Shown here in pieces: positions 1 through 8,072 of a stretch of DNA of 64,000 nucleotides. The stretch comes from Bacteroides sp. M10. GTDB lineage: Bacteria; Bacteroidota; Bacteroidia; Bacteroidales; Bacteroidaceae. Position numbers and translations under genes: made by a program. The notes under the pieces are model-generated. The model had not been told where the DNA came from and made no database searches. It worked only from the letters and a program-made list of their open reading frames with translations. The stretch lies in the NCBI RefSeq assembly GCF_014334015.1, contig NZ_CP060488.1, positions 4,670,501 to 4,734,500 on the forward strand, in the 5' to 3' direction. Within the stretch, counting starts at the first letter, position 1, and each line of letters starts with the position of its first letter.

Positions 1-1
1 G

Positions 2-1270
2 CAGACCTCCTGCATTATCCACGAGGGTGAACTGGATGCTGCTTCCTCCATCGCCGCCGGATTTCAGAGTGTCATCTCCGTGCCGGCCGGAGCCAATTCG
101 AACCTCTCCTGGCTCGACCGCTTCATGGAGACGCACTTCGAGGACCTGGAAGAAATCGTCATTGCCGTCGACGCCGATTCTGCCGGAATCCGGTTGCGTA
201 ATGAACTCATCAACCGGCTGGGAGCTGAACGCTGCCGGGTGGTGACTTACGGTCCGGAGTGTAAAGATGCCAACGAGCATCTCTGTAAATATGGTATTGC
301 CAGTCTCCGTATCGCCATCGAACAGGCAGCGGAAGTTCCGCTCGAAGGTATCTTCACCGCTGCCGACTTGCATGATGATCTGCGGGCTCTTTTCGACAAT
401 GGTTTCGGTCCCGGAGCGGAAACGGGATGGGAGGAAATGGATAAGATCTGCACGTATGAACGTGGGCGAAGTGTCTACGTCACCGGAGTTCCCGGTACAG
501 GGAAATCCGAGTGGGTGGACGAATTGGTGTTGCGTCTCTGCCTGCGGCATCAATGGAAAATCGGGTTCTTTAGCCCGGAAAATACTCCTATCGTCTATCA
601 TCTCCGCAAACTGATTGAGAAACTCACTGGACACCGTTTTCAAAACGGCTGTGGCATGACGGAGGGGCTCCTTGCGAACTCGGAAGATTTTCTCACTGAA
701 AATGTCTCTCATATCTCGCTGAAAGGGAATGTTTCTCCGGATCGTGTACTGGCCAAGGCTCATGAACTCGTTGTCCGCCGTGGCTGTCGCATCATTGTCT
801 TCGACCCGCTCAACCGTTTCGACCACAACCCGCAGCCGGGACAGACGGAAACGCAATATATTTCCAACCTGTTGAATAAATTCACCGAATTTGCCGTGCA
901 ACATAATTGCCTGCTTGTGGTCGTAGTCCACCCTCGTAAAATGAACCGTAATCCTGTCACGGGCATTACTCCTCGTGTGGAAATGTACGACATCAACGGC
1001 TCTGCCGATTTCTACAACAAAGCGGATTACGGCATCATCGTGGAGCGTGACAAGGAGGTCGGCGTCACCCGCGTATATGTGGACAAGGTGAAATTCAAGC
1101 ATCTCGGTGTCGGTGGAATGGTTTCCTTCATCTACGATCCCGTAAGCGGACGATACCTGCCCTGTGAAGAATCTCACGACCCTTCTCTCTCCGTTGACCA
1201 GCGTGTCCGAAATACGATGTTCGACAACTCCTGCTGGCTACCGGAAAAAGATTTAATGGGGGATAGGTGA
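2..1270 (+). CDS. TOPRIM/RecA-fold primase-helicase, 5' end outside window (partial)
   Basis: The open frame runs from base 2 without a stop, so the gene starts upstream of the window; the GTG at 80 is internal. The visible part begins inside a TOPRIM domain (EGELD acidic motif near bases 25-45, then AVDADSAG with its DxD pair near 160-185). A RecA/DnaB-like ATPase follows, with Walker A GVPGTGKS at about 484-507 and Walker B-like IIVFDPLNRF near 790-820. This order is that of twinkle or T7 gp4-type primase-helicases, which in Bacteroides often sit beside DUF4248 and HU genes. The protein would unwind and possibly prime DNA. No typical N-terminal zinc-finger region is visible because of the cut. 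The family assignment is firm; the biological role (mobile-element or resident) is inference. Confidence 0.85.
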   Translation, partial: QTSCIIHEGELDAASSIAAGFQSVISVPAGANSNLSWLDRFMETHFEDLEEIVIAVDADSAGIRLRNELINRLGAERCRVVTYGPECKDANEHLCKYGIASLRIAIEQAAEVPLEGIFTAADLHDDLRALFDNGFGPGAETGWEEMDKICTYERGRSVYVTGVPGTGKSEWVDELVLRLCLRHQWKIGFFSPENTPIVYHLRKLIEKLTGHRFQNGCGMTEGLLANSEDFLTENVSHISLKGNVSPDRVLAKAHELVVRRGCRIIVFDPLNRFDHNPQPGQTETQYISNLLNKFTEFAVQHNCLLVVVVHPRKMNRNPVTGITPRVEMYDINGSADFYNKADYGIIVERDKEVGVTRVYVDKVKFKHLGVGGMVSFIYDPVSGRYLPCEESHDPSLSVDQRVRNTMFDNSCWLPEKDLMGDR

Positions 1271-1283
1271 TAAAGAGAGTGTC

Positions 1284-1390
1284 AAAACGCAGATTAACGC
1301 AAATTATCGCAGATTATTTCAATTATATTGATTTTTTAATCAATGACTTATGGAATTGTTTCTGCGATAATTTGCGTTAATCTGCGTTTT
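1284..1390. repeat. Perfect 30-bp inverted repeat with 47-nt spacer
   Basis: Bases 1284-1313 and 1361-1390 are exact reverse complements. The arms are built from CGCAGATTA / CGCAAATTATCGCAGA sub-words. The outer GTGTC at 1279-1283 and GACAC at 1403-1407 are also complementary but out of register. It lies between the convergent ends of the helicase gene and the DUF4248 gene. There is no T-tract directly after the arm, so it is not a textbook terminator, though it may still end both transcripts. The related CAGATTA-containing palindrome at 24758-24822 suggests a dispersed Bacteroides intergenic repeat family. Confidence 0.85.
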
Positions 1391-1419
1391 ATTATTCATT
1401 ATGACACACCTTCACTAAT

Positions 1420-1677
1420 TTAAGGTTCTTGGAGTACTTCGATGATGAGTCTTACTTGTGCGGGAGTGTAGTATCTGCTGCGTGGATTCATGCCGGTGGC
1501 CAGGAGTCGTTCTTTTAGTCCGGGTGCAGCTTCGATCCATTCGTTGAATCGGTCTACTGCGCTTTGTTGCAGGATATTGGGGAGATATAACGAGGCGAGT
1601 TCGCCTTTCCCATAGGTGCGGTATTGAAATGTTTTTTCTTCTTCTTGTTCGGGGAGAATCTTGTTTTTTGTTTTCAT
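1420..1677 (-). CDS. DUF4248 domain protein
   Basis: An 85-aa protein with the DUF4248 pattern: an aromatic-R-x-YGKGELASLY start to the domain, a central FNEWIEAAPGL segment, and a C-terminal YTPAQVRLIIEVLQEP block. The first 18 residues are a charged, Lys/Glu-rich extension that the paralogue at 57921 lacks. The function of DUF4248 is unknown; small size and recurring linkage to helicase, HU and amidase genes in Bacteroides suggest a nucleic-acid or adaptor role (inference). The gene is transcribed towards the helicase gene and away from the ATPase gene. A second copy is at 57921 and a divergent one at 60547. Confidence 0.85.
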   Translation of the reverse strand: MKTKNKILPEQEEEKTFQYRTYGKGELASLYLPNILQQSAVDRFNEWIEAAPGLKERLLATGMNPRSRYYTPAQVRLIIEVLQEP

Positions 1678-1817
1678 TTATAGTTGTGTTTTGGGGTTAC
1701 TGTATTTGAAGTAAAGTTACTCATTTTTAGTGGGATAGGCAAACTTTGAGAGCAGATGTTCGGGTGTATTTATAAAAGAATTGATAATAATAGAATGCCG
1801 ATTCTTGAAATTTATTG

Positions 1818-1825
1818 TATCTTTG
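1818..1825 (+). promoter_or_regulatory. Bacteroides -7 promoter box for the AAA-ATPase gene
   Basis: TATCTTTG matches TAnnTTTG exactly and lies 32 nt before the ATG at 1858. No clear -33 TTTG is seen at the usual 19-21 nt distance. Confidence 0.6.
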
Positions 1826-1857
1826 TTTATGTTTCACGTTAAAAGCATAGAAAGAGG

Positions 1858-3417
1858 ATGAAAGGAACATTCAGACGCTATCCGATAGGGATACAGAACT
1901 TCGAAGATTTACGCAATAATAATTGTGTGTATATTGATAAGACAGAATTGATCTATCATTTGGCTAATTCGACTAAGGCTTGCTTTCTTAGCCGTCCCCG
2001 ACGCTTTGGAAAGAGTCTGTTAGTTTCCACTCTTGAAGCTTATTTTTCTGGTAAAAAAGACCTGTTCAAGGGGCTGATGATGGAACAGTTGGAGAAAGAC
2101 TGGACGGTTTATCCCGTGTTACATATTGATTTCAGTATCAGTAAGTATATGGATGCGGGAATGCTGCGCTCTGCTATCAACAATCGCCTGGTGGAATGGG
2201 AACGGATTTACGGATGCGACACGAGCGAAGACACTTTCAGTCTTCGCCTGAAAGGTATTATAAAACGTGCTTACGAGCAGAGCGGGCGTCAGGTTGTGTT
2301 ACTTGTAGACGAATATGACTCTCCTATGTTGGATAGCAACAATAATGAGGAGTTGCAGGCTGAAATACGTGGCATCATGCGCGACTTTTTCAGTCCATTA
2401 AAGGCGCAAGGAGAATATCTTCGTTTTCTCTTTCTGACCGGTATCAGTAAATTTAGTCAGATGAGCATCTTTAGTGAATTGAACAATCTTCAGAACATAA
2501 GTATGCAAGATGCTTATAGTGCCATTTGCGGTATAACGGAAAATGAATTGCGCACGCAGTTGGAAGAAGATATAAGAAGGATGGCCGAGGCGAACAGTGA
2601 AACATATGATGAAGCCTGTATACATTTGAAGCAACAGTATGATGGGTATCATTTCAGTAAGAAATGTGAGGATGTGTACAATCCGTTTAGCTTGTTTAAT
2701 GCATTTGCGCAGAAAAGTTATGAGAATTTCTGGTTCTCTACCGGTACTCCCACTTTCTTAATAGACATCTTGCAGCAAAGCGATTTCGATATCCGTCAAC
2801 TGGATGGCATTTCGGCTACTGCCGAGCAGTTTGATGCACCCACTAATGTCATTACAGATCCGCTTCCGGTGCTTTACCAAAGCGGTTATCTCACTATCAA
2901 AGAGTATGATCGGGATTTTCAGATCTATACGTTGGCTTATCCTAACAAAGAAGTCCGTAAAGGCTTTATCGAATCATTAATGCCGGCTTATGTACATTTG
3001 CCTGCTCGTGAGAATACATTTTATGTAGTATCGTTTATCAAAGACTTACGGGTCGGTAATCTGGAGCAATGTATGGAGCGGATCAAATCATTTTTCGCCT
3101 CTATCCCCAATGATATGAATAATAAGGAGGAGAAACATTATCAGACCATCTTCTACTTGCTGTTCCGGCTGATGGGGCAATATGTGGATGCAGAAGTAAA
3201 GAGCGCTATTGGCAGGGCTGATGTCGTGATAAAGATGCAGGATGCTATCTATGTGTTCGAATTCAAAGTAGACGGTACTCCTGAAGAAGCGTTGGCGCAG
3301 ATCAATAGTAAGCAGTATGCGATTCCTTATCAGGCAGATCATCGAAAAGTCGTTAAAGTGGGAGTTAATTTCGACAGTAGTATGCGAACTATTGGAGAAT
3401 GGATCATTGAAAACTAG
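1858..3417 (+). CDS. AAA-ATPase-like / PD-(D/E)XK nuclease protein (DUF1703 family)
   Basis: A 519-aa protein typical of a family greatly expanded in Bacteroides (AAA-ATPase_like followed by a DUF1703 nuclease-fold domain). The P-loop is RPRRFGKS at residues 46-53 and Walker B is VVLLVDEYD at 146-154. The C-terminal region has the PD-(D/E)XK signature: GRADVVI followed about 10 residues later by FEFKVDG, then a conserved IPY segment. The length is full for the family. The biological role is not established; defence or mobile-element links have been suggested for such ATPases. It stands alone, with its own -7 box and no co-directional neighbour close upstream. Confidence 0.9.
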   Translation: MKGTFRRYPIGIQNFEDLRNNNCVYIDKTELIYHLANSTKACFLSRPRRFGKSLLVSTLEAYFSGKKDLFKGLMMEQLEKDWTVYPVLHIDFSISKYMDAGMLRSAINNRLVEWERIYGCDTSEDTFSLRLKGIIKRAYEQSGRQVVLLVDEYDSPMLDSNNNEELQAEIRGIMRDFFSPLKAQGEYLRFLFLTGISKFSQMSIFSELNNLQNISMQDAYSAICGITENELRTQLEEDIRRMAEANSETYDEACIHLKQQYDGYHFSKKCEDVYNPFSLFNAFAQKSYENFWFSTGTPTFLIDILQQSDFDIRQLDGISATAEQFDAPTNVITDPLPVLYQSGYLTIKEYDRDFQIYTLAYPNKEVRKGFIESLMPAYVHLPARENTFYVVSFIKDLRVGNLEQCMERIKSFFASIPNDMNNKEEKHYQTIFYLLFRLMGQYVDAEVKSAIGRADVVIKMQDAIYVFEFKVDGTPEEALAQINSKQYAIPYQADHRKVVKVGVNFDSSMRTIGEWIIEN

Positions 3418-3420
3418 GGG

Positions 3421-3490
3421 ATAATCCTAATATATTCCGGTATAATCCGTTTTAATCCGGCATAATCCGGTGTAGTCCGTTGTAATCCGG
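3421..3490. repeat. Seven tandem decamers (TAATCCG core) upstream of the HU gene
   Basis: From 3421 to 3490 the sequence repeats every 10 bases with the core tnTAATCCGg: units begin at 3421, 3431, 3441, 3451, 3461, 3471 and 3481. Units 3, 4, 5 and 7 carry TAATCCG exactly; units 1, 2 and 6 differ by one or two bases within the core. The exact 10-bp period puts each core on the same face of the helix. The array ends 20 bp before the -7 box of the HU gene, where a -33 element would normally be. Confidence 0.9.
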
Positions 3491-3510
3491 TGGTTGCTGT
3501 TCTGTTGTCG

Positions 3511-3518
3511 TATCTTTG
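3511..3518 (+). promoter_or_regulatory. -7 promoter box for the HU-HIG gene
   Basis: TATCTTTG matches TAnnTTTG. No good -33 TTTG is visible at the right distance. The decamer array just upstream may supply activator or repressor binding. The 5' UTR would be about 48 nt to the ATG at 3573. Confidence 0.65.
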
Positions 3519-3572
3519 TTTCACCAACAGAAAAGGAGAATGTACTTCTTTTCGTAGAAACAATTTTTAAAT

Positions 3573-4097
3573 ATGGCAACAGTTACAGTTGTGCGCTACA
3601 AGCGCAGAAAACGGCTCGGTGATGATAAATCACCGATGATGTATCTTCTCAAGCCCAAGGCTGGGGAGTCGAAAATCTATTCAATCGATTCACTGGCACA
3701 GGAAATCGAATCTATCGGGTCGCTTTCGGTGGAAGACGTGTCGCACGTTATGAAATCCTTTGTCCGTGCGATGAAAAAAGTGCTTGTGGCAGGAAATAAG
3801 GTGAAAGTGGATGGGCTGGGTATTTTTTATACCACGCTGACCTGTCCGGGTGTGGAACAGGAAAAGGATTGTACGGTGAAAAATATCACTCGCATCAATC
3901 TTCGTTTCAAAGTCGACAACTCATTGCGTCTTGCCAATGACAGCACGGCAACTACCCGTGGCGGGGATAATAACATGATGTTCGAATTGTATACGGATAA
4001 GAAATCCGCTGCTGGGGATGGCGGTGGCGGCTCTGGTGACGACGGTGAGGGAGACGGAGGTTCCGGTGGTGGAGAAGCTCCGGATCCGGCAGCATAA
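3573..4097 (+). CDS. HU family DNA-binding protein (HU-HIG type) with Gly/Asp-rich tail
   Basis: A 174-aa protein. Residues 1 to about 125 fit the HU-HIG domain of Bacteroidetes (VRYKRRKRLGDD start, a helical SIDSLAQEIESIGSLS segment, KVKVDGLGIFYTTL and NLRFKVDNSL strands). The family binds or bends DNA, usually as a dimer. From about residue 148 the protein becomes a low-complexity Gly/Asp/Ser tail ending PDPAA, which is probably disordered. The ATG follows an A-rich leader. Downstream, 56 nt away, are a coiled-coil protein and an amidase on the same strand, a grouping commonly seen next to polysaccharide loci in Bacteroides. Target sites are unknown; the decamer array is a candidate for self-binding (inference). 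Confidence 0.9.
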   Translation: MATVTVVRYKRRKRLGDDKSPMMYLLKPKAGESKIYSIDSLAQEIESIGSLSVEDVSHVMKSFVRAMKKVLVAGNKVKVDGLGIFYTTLTCPGVEQEKDCTVKNITRINLRFKVDNSLRLANDSTATTRGGDNNMMFELYTDKKSAAGDGGGGSGDDGEGDGGSGGGEAPDPAA

Positions 4098-4153
4098 ATT
4101 GCTGGGATTGACTCTGTTCTCAATTTATTAATTTATCGTCTCAATCTGTTAAA

Positions 4154-4459
4154 ATGTTAGATAAAATCATCGAAATCATTATGACGATTCTGCCCTTTCT
4201 GGGCAGTAGTCGCAAGAAACGCCAGATGATGGCGCAAGAAGTGAAAGAGTTCAGCGAACTGGTGAAAGATCAATATACTTTTCTGATGCAGCAGTTGGAG
4301 AAAGTGTTGAAAGATTATTTCGACCTTAGTTCGAAAGTGAAAGAAATGCACGCGGAGATCTTCTCGTTGAGAGGACAGCTGACGCAGGCTGCGGCGCTGC
4401 AGTGTAGCAGCAAGGAATGTGTGCAGCGAGTACAGATGGTTGCTGAAACGGAGGGATGA
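4154..4459 (+). CDS. Small coiled-coil protein of unknown function
   Basis: A 101-aa protein. Residues 1-18 form a hydrophobic amphipathic segment (IIEIIMTILPFLG) followed by a basic SSRKKR stretch. Residues 25-85 are predicted helix with heptad-like Leu/Val spacing, so a membrane-associated coiled coil is plausible. Two Cys lie near the C-terminus (CSSKEC). It sits between the HU gene and the amidase, where Bacteroides often encodes a very short hydrophobic peptide. The stop overlaps the region carrying the GGAGGG ribosome-binding site of the amidase. I do not recognise a named family; a holin-like or anchoring partner of the amidase is speculation. Confidence 0.65.
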   Translation: MLDKIIEIIMTILPFLGSSRKKRQMMAQEVKEFSELVKDQYTFLMQQLEKVLKDYFDLSSKVKEMHAEIFSLRGQLTQAAALQCSSKECVQRVQMVAETEG

Positions 4460-4463
4460 GTTT

Positions 4464-4907
4464 ATGCGAACCATCAACTTGATTGTGATCCACTGTTCCG
4501 CCTCAAGGGCGGACAGGGATTTTACGGAAGACGATTTGGAAATCTGTCATCGTCGGCGTGGTTTCAACGGGACGGGGTATCATTTTTATATCCGCAAAAA
4601 TGGAGATATAAAGACTACCCGCGAGATTGAACGAATCGGTGCACATGCAAAGGGATACAATGCTCATTCAATAGGTATCTGCTATGAGGGAGGACTCGAC
4701 TGCCATGGTCGCCCTGCCGATACTCGCACCGAATGGCAGATTCATTCAATGCACGTATTGATCCTTACGCTCTTGCGCGATTATCCCGGCTGCCGGTTGT
4801 GCGGACATCGGGATCTAAGTCCGGACCTGAATGGAAACGGAGAGATCGAACCCGAAGAGTGGATTAAGGCTTGTCCGTGTTTCGAGGTGAAAAAAGAATG
4901 GAACTGA
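4464..4907 (+). CDS. N-acetylmuramoyl-L-alanine amidase (amidase_2 fold)
   Basis: A 147-aa zinc amidase that would cleave the MurNAc-L-Ala bond of peptidoglycan. Visible family features: LIVIHCSAS (zinc His9), GYHFYIRKNGDI, the HAKGYNAHSIGICYEGG block, and CGHRDLSPD (second zinc His) followed by KACPCF carrying the Cys ligand. The ATG at 4464 is preceded by GGAGGG and begins the conserved MRTINLIVIH block; the frame is open to 4419 but that extension overlaps the previous gene. There is no signal peptide, so export would need another route, or it acts on internalised fragments or as a phage-type endolysin. Its stop codon directly abuts the stop of the convergent glycosyltransferase gene. Confidence 0.92.
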   Translation: MRTINLIVIHCSASRADRDFTEDDLEICHRRRGFNGTGYHFYIRKNGDIKTTREIERIGAHAKGYNAHSIGICYEGGLDCHGRPADTRTEWQIHSMHVLILTLLRDYPGCRLCGHRDLSPDLNGNGEIEPEEWIKACPCFEVKKEWN

Positions 4908-6017
4908 TCACTGAAGAATGTCATAATAGACTTCTGTGACCTGCTGTGATACGCGTCGGCTGTCGAAACGTTCCTGAATGACAGACATAGCTGCGTTTCC
5001 ATAACTTTCTATCCATTCCGGATGATGGAGATATGTCAAATAACATTCCGCTAATTCCTCCGGTTGACCGAAATCTGCAATCAATCCGCTTTCCTGATGT
5101 GTGATTACTTCTCTGGTACCGTCTGTAGGGGTCACTACCAATGCTTTTTTCATAGCCATCGCTTCGAGCAATGCAATGGAAAGCCCTTCCCATAAACTTG
5201 GTAGACAGAAAACATCGATAGCGTGCAATACATCCGGCACATCATTACGAAATGGTGAGGTCCGGATGTATTTTTCTATTCCGTTTTGCCGGATTGCTTC
5301 CTTGGTCTCTTCTTCCATGTCGCCTTCTCCTACCAACAATGCTTTGATTCTGGCATCTTTTTGGTGAGCGAGAGCAATGCTTTTCACGAAATCCAACGGT
5401 GCTTTCTGGAGAGTGATCCTACTGACGAAGCCTATCACGAAATCATCCTCTGTAAATCCGAATACCTTACGTAGGTCTTTGCGGTTTTCATCCGGATTGA
5501 ATCGTTTCAAGTTGATACCATTTTCTATCACGAGTGCATTTTTCAGTCCGAAAGTTTCCTGTCCGGTAATCCGGTTACTTTCGGATACACAGATGACTTC
5601 TCGGCTTAATTTACAGATGATTTTTTCGCTCCACGCCCGGAGACTTTTGATTAGAAACGACTGGTCTTGATGAAAGCTCCATCCATGCACGGTGTACACC
5701 ATCGGAATATGTAACTTTCGGGCAATAAACGCGACATTGGAGGCCGCACGACTTCCGTGAGCGTGAATGAGTTGTATGTTCTCATCGAATATCAACTTTT
5801 TGATTCGTTTTGTGATACGTATGTCAAAAGGATGTGAGGTGTTAATGACGTAACATTTAACACCTCTTTGAGTGAGTTCGTCAATCATTTGTCCGCCTGT
5901 GAACGCTAGTACAATGGGATTGACGCGTTTGTCAAACCCTGCTATGAGGTCAAGCAGATGGGATTCTCCGCCACCCACTTGGCCTTGTCTGATTACTTCT
6001 AATACATTAATGGTCAT
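4908..6017 (-). CDS. Glycosyltransferase family 4
   Basis: A 369-aa GT-B enzyme. The N-terminal GQVGGGESHLLDLI loop and HAHGSRAA motif are of the GT4 acceptor domain. The C-terminal half carries the donor-site pattern LPSLWEGLSIALLEAMA with the E-x7-E arrangement. It would transfer a sugar from a nucleotide donor in the cytoplasm during exopolysaccharide unit assembly. The chosen ATG (6015-6017) overlaps the stop of the upstream gene by 11 nt; an in-frame ATG at 6032 adds five residues. Last gene of the six-gene minus-strand operon; no hairpin is visible after its stop. Confidence 0.9.
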   Translation of the reverse strand: MTINVLEVIRQGQVGGGESHLLDLIAGFDKRVNPIVLAFTGGQMIDELTQRGVKCYVINTSHPFDIRITKRIKKLIFDENIQLIHAHGSRAASNVAFIARKLHIPMVYTVHGWSFHQDQSFLIKSLRAWSEKIICKLSREVICVSESNRITGQETFGLKNALVIENGINLKRFNPDENRKDLRKVFGFTEDDFVIGFVSRITLQKAPLDFVKSIALAHQKDARIKALLVGEGDMEEETKEAIRQNGIEKYIRTSPFRNDVPDVLHAIDVFCLPSLWEGLSIALLEAMAMKKALVVTPTDGTREVITHQESGLIADFGQPEELAECYLTYLHHPEWIESYGNAAMSVIQERFDSRRVSQQVTEVYYDILQ

Positions 6018-7167
6018 GTTCGGTATGTACAAATTTTTTGTTTACTCCTTTTAGCTTGAAAAGATTACTTACAATGCCTGCCAGCAGCGAGGGAAGTTGA
6101 AGGATGGCCCGTAGCAGTCGTTTGTTGAGCATACGCTGTGGAATTGCCGTAAACAATGCCAGAAAGAGGGAAAAAGACAATATCCACCATTTGAGACTCA
6201 AGTGCGGATGGACAATCGTAAATATGATTGTGAAGAAAAATGTGCAGAAAATCAGTATGATACGTGGTAGAAGCGTCCATTGGAAGACCTTGTCGCAGTA
6301 ATTGATATTACCGCGAAGCAGCTCTCCGGGAAAAGAGGGGAGTGCCCGGCTTAACGAATCGAATTGAGCAGCGATCCAACGTTTACGCTGGTTTTTGATC
6401 ACTTCTTTCTTTTGTGTCTTTTCATCTTTTACGTGGACGTGTTCCAGATATTCGATATGGATGCGCTGTTTAAGTAGCAGCGATTCCAGTTCTTTGTCTT
6501 CTCCTGCAGTCTCTAGTTGATGTACATGTTGGCGGAACCATTGCGCTTCCAGTGCCATGCCGGAGCCGATGAGGGCGGAAGACAGTCCGAGAGCGATATG
6601 ACCGCTACGAAATATGGAGTTATTGATTTCTTCACTGGCGGCATCGAGAATGGCGACATCTGTATTCATATTTTTGGCGGTACGATGTGTCTGAATGGCT
6701 TTTTCACCTGCTTGGAAGGCACGGTTGATTTCGGATAAGAAATCCGGGTTTGTGGTATTGTCTGCGTCCATGATAACAATCATCTCGTAGGGAGTGCCGG
6801 TAGTGGCTTTCATGGCAAGATTCATAGCTTTTGCCTTAGAACTTTCAGTGTAGTCGGCTATCAACAGACGAACTGGCAGTTGGCGTAAAGCTTCATTTGT
6901 ACTTTCTTGCATCTGATCGGAGATCACGATAATGTCATAGGAATCTGCAGGATAGTCTTGTTGCAGAAAGGATTGGATGGCAGGCAGAATGACTTTGTCT
7001 TCCTTGTAGGCCGGGAATAGTACAGCAAATTTGCCACGTTTGGGAGTAGCGGGATAACTACGGTGACGGTAGAATTTGGATGCCAGGGCAAACAAAAGCA
7101 AATAGCCTGTATTGATGGCTAATATCGTGTAGAGTGCAATTTCTACGATGTATAACAAGACTGTCAT
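6007..7167 (-). CDS. Membrane glycosyltransferase family 2, processive-type motifs
   Basis: A 386-aa GT2 with one N-terminal TM segment (about residues 5-28) and two or three near the C-terminus (about 290-370). GT-A motifs: FPAYKED at 51-57, DAD at 134-136, ED at 223-224 and a QRKRW signature at 260-264. D, DxD, ED and Q-x-x-R-W together are the hallmark of processive beta-glycan synthases and related enzymes such as PgaC or hyaluronan synthase. It may therefore elongate a homopolymer or act as a non-processive relative. It overlaps the upstream GT gene by 4 nt (ATGA). Donor and product are not predictable from sequence. Confidence 0.88.
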   Translation of the reverse strand: MTVLLYIVEIALYTILAINTGYLLLFALASKFYRHRSYPATPKRGKFAVLFPAYKEDKVILPAIQSFLQQDYPADSYDIIVISDQMQESTNEALRQLPVRLLIADYTESSKAKAMNLAMKATTGTPYEMIVIMDADNTTNPDFLSEINRAFQAGEKAIQTHRTAKNMNTDVAILDAASEEINNSIFRSGHIALGLSSALIGSGMALEAQWFRQHVHQLETAGEDKELESLLLKQRIHIEYLEHVHVKDEKTQKKEVIKNQRKRWIAAQFDSLSRALPSFPGELLRGNINYCDKVFQWTLLPRIILIFCTFFFTIIFTIVHPHLSLKWWILSFSLFLALFTAIPQRMLNKRLLRAILQLPSLLAGIVSNLFKLKGVNKKFVHTEHDH

Positions 7168-8072
7168 AGTTGCTCTTTTTTATGGGGGATGCGAATGAAT
7201 GTTGATATGCCTTTCAATGTGGCGGATAGTAGTTCGGGGTGTCCTTTCAATAGAAAGCTTATTCCATTTTTTCCGGCTGCCACAGTCATTTGGTAGGCGA
7301 TAGAGAGAAGTCGTTTGCTGCCGTTAAGGTTCCGCCATGCATAGAGCAAACGGTTGCGTGTCAGATAGTAGGTGCGGAGTGCACTTAACTGTCCTGTGCT
7401 CTGACTTTCTTTATGGAAAACAGTGCAACGGGGTTCATACCATAACTCGTAACCGGCACGTGTCATGTGGGTGCACCAGTCGAGTTCTTCATAATATAGG
7501 AAGAATATTTCCGGCATCATTCCGGCTTTTTCTACCACTTCGCGTTTCACCAACATAGCTGCTCCATGTAAATAGGGGGTGGTATGAGGGGTGTCAAAGC
7601 TTCCGTTGTCCGGACATCCGAAGCCAATTCCTTCATTACGGAGCGTAATAGATGTAAGCGGAGTGTATCCTGCAAACTGTATATTACGCGGGGGAAAGGC
7701 AAAGCGTATTTTCGGTGATACACCTCCGATTTCCGGGCGACTTTCCAACCGTTCTATCAGATAGCTGATATTGTCGGACTCAATATAGGTGTCGTTGTTT
7801 ATCAGGAAAAGATAGCTGCCTTTTGCTACGCGGATCCCGATATTGTTTCCACCCGAAAAGCCTTTGTTTATGTCACTGCGGATAGTGATTACCGCGGGAT
7901 ATAGTGCTTGTATTTTCTCTGCCTCATTTTCATGTGAGGCATTGTCTACCACTATGATTTCATAACTGACGGAATGAATCTTGTCTTGAAGTGACTCGAT
8001 CAGTTCACAGGTGTCTTTAAAACCGTTGTAGCAAATGGTGATGAATGAAACTGTAGGGGCATTGTTTGTCAT
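7164..8072 (-). CDS. Glycosyltransferase family 2 (WbbL/rhamnosyltransferase-like)
   Basis: A 302-aa cytoplasmic GT2. The start block SFITICYNGFKDT, the EIIVVDNAS loop, the NKGFSGGNNIGI block, the NND metal motif and a FLYYEELDWCTHMTRAGY segment with the acidic catalytic residues all match the WbbL/RfbF-like subgroup. The C-terminal helical region contains RNRLLYAWRNL, typical of membrane-adjacent rhamnosyltransferases. Four-nt ATGA overlaps link it to both neighbours, so translation is probably coupled. Donor sugar unknown; dTDP-rhamnose is a guess from the subgroup. Confidence 0.9.
   Translation of the reverse strand: MTNNAPTVSFITICYNGFKDTCELIESLQDKIHSVSYEIIVVDNASHENEAEKIQALYPAVITIRSDINKGFSGGNNIGIRVAKGSYLFLINNDTYIESDNISYLIERLESRPEIGGVSPKIRFAFPPRNIQFAGYTPLTSITLRNEGIGFGCPDNGSFDTPHTTPYLHGAAMLVKREVVEKAGMMPEIFFLYYEELDWCTHMTRAGYELWYEPRCTVFHKESQSTGQLSALRTYYLTRNRLLYAWRNLNGSKRLLSIAYQMTVAAGKNGISFLLKGHPELLSATLKGISTFIRIPHKKEQL

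Noticed and set aside
3421..3490. CRISPR array
   Set aside because: The decamers are directly adjacent, with no spacers, and are far too short; no cas genes are present.
3827..4123. Pro/Ser-rich minus-strand frame opposite the HU gene
   Set aside because: It is the mirror of the Gly/Asp-rich tail of the HU protein; composition is explained by that.
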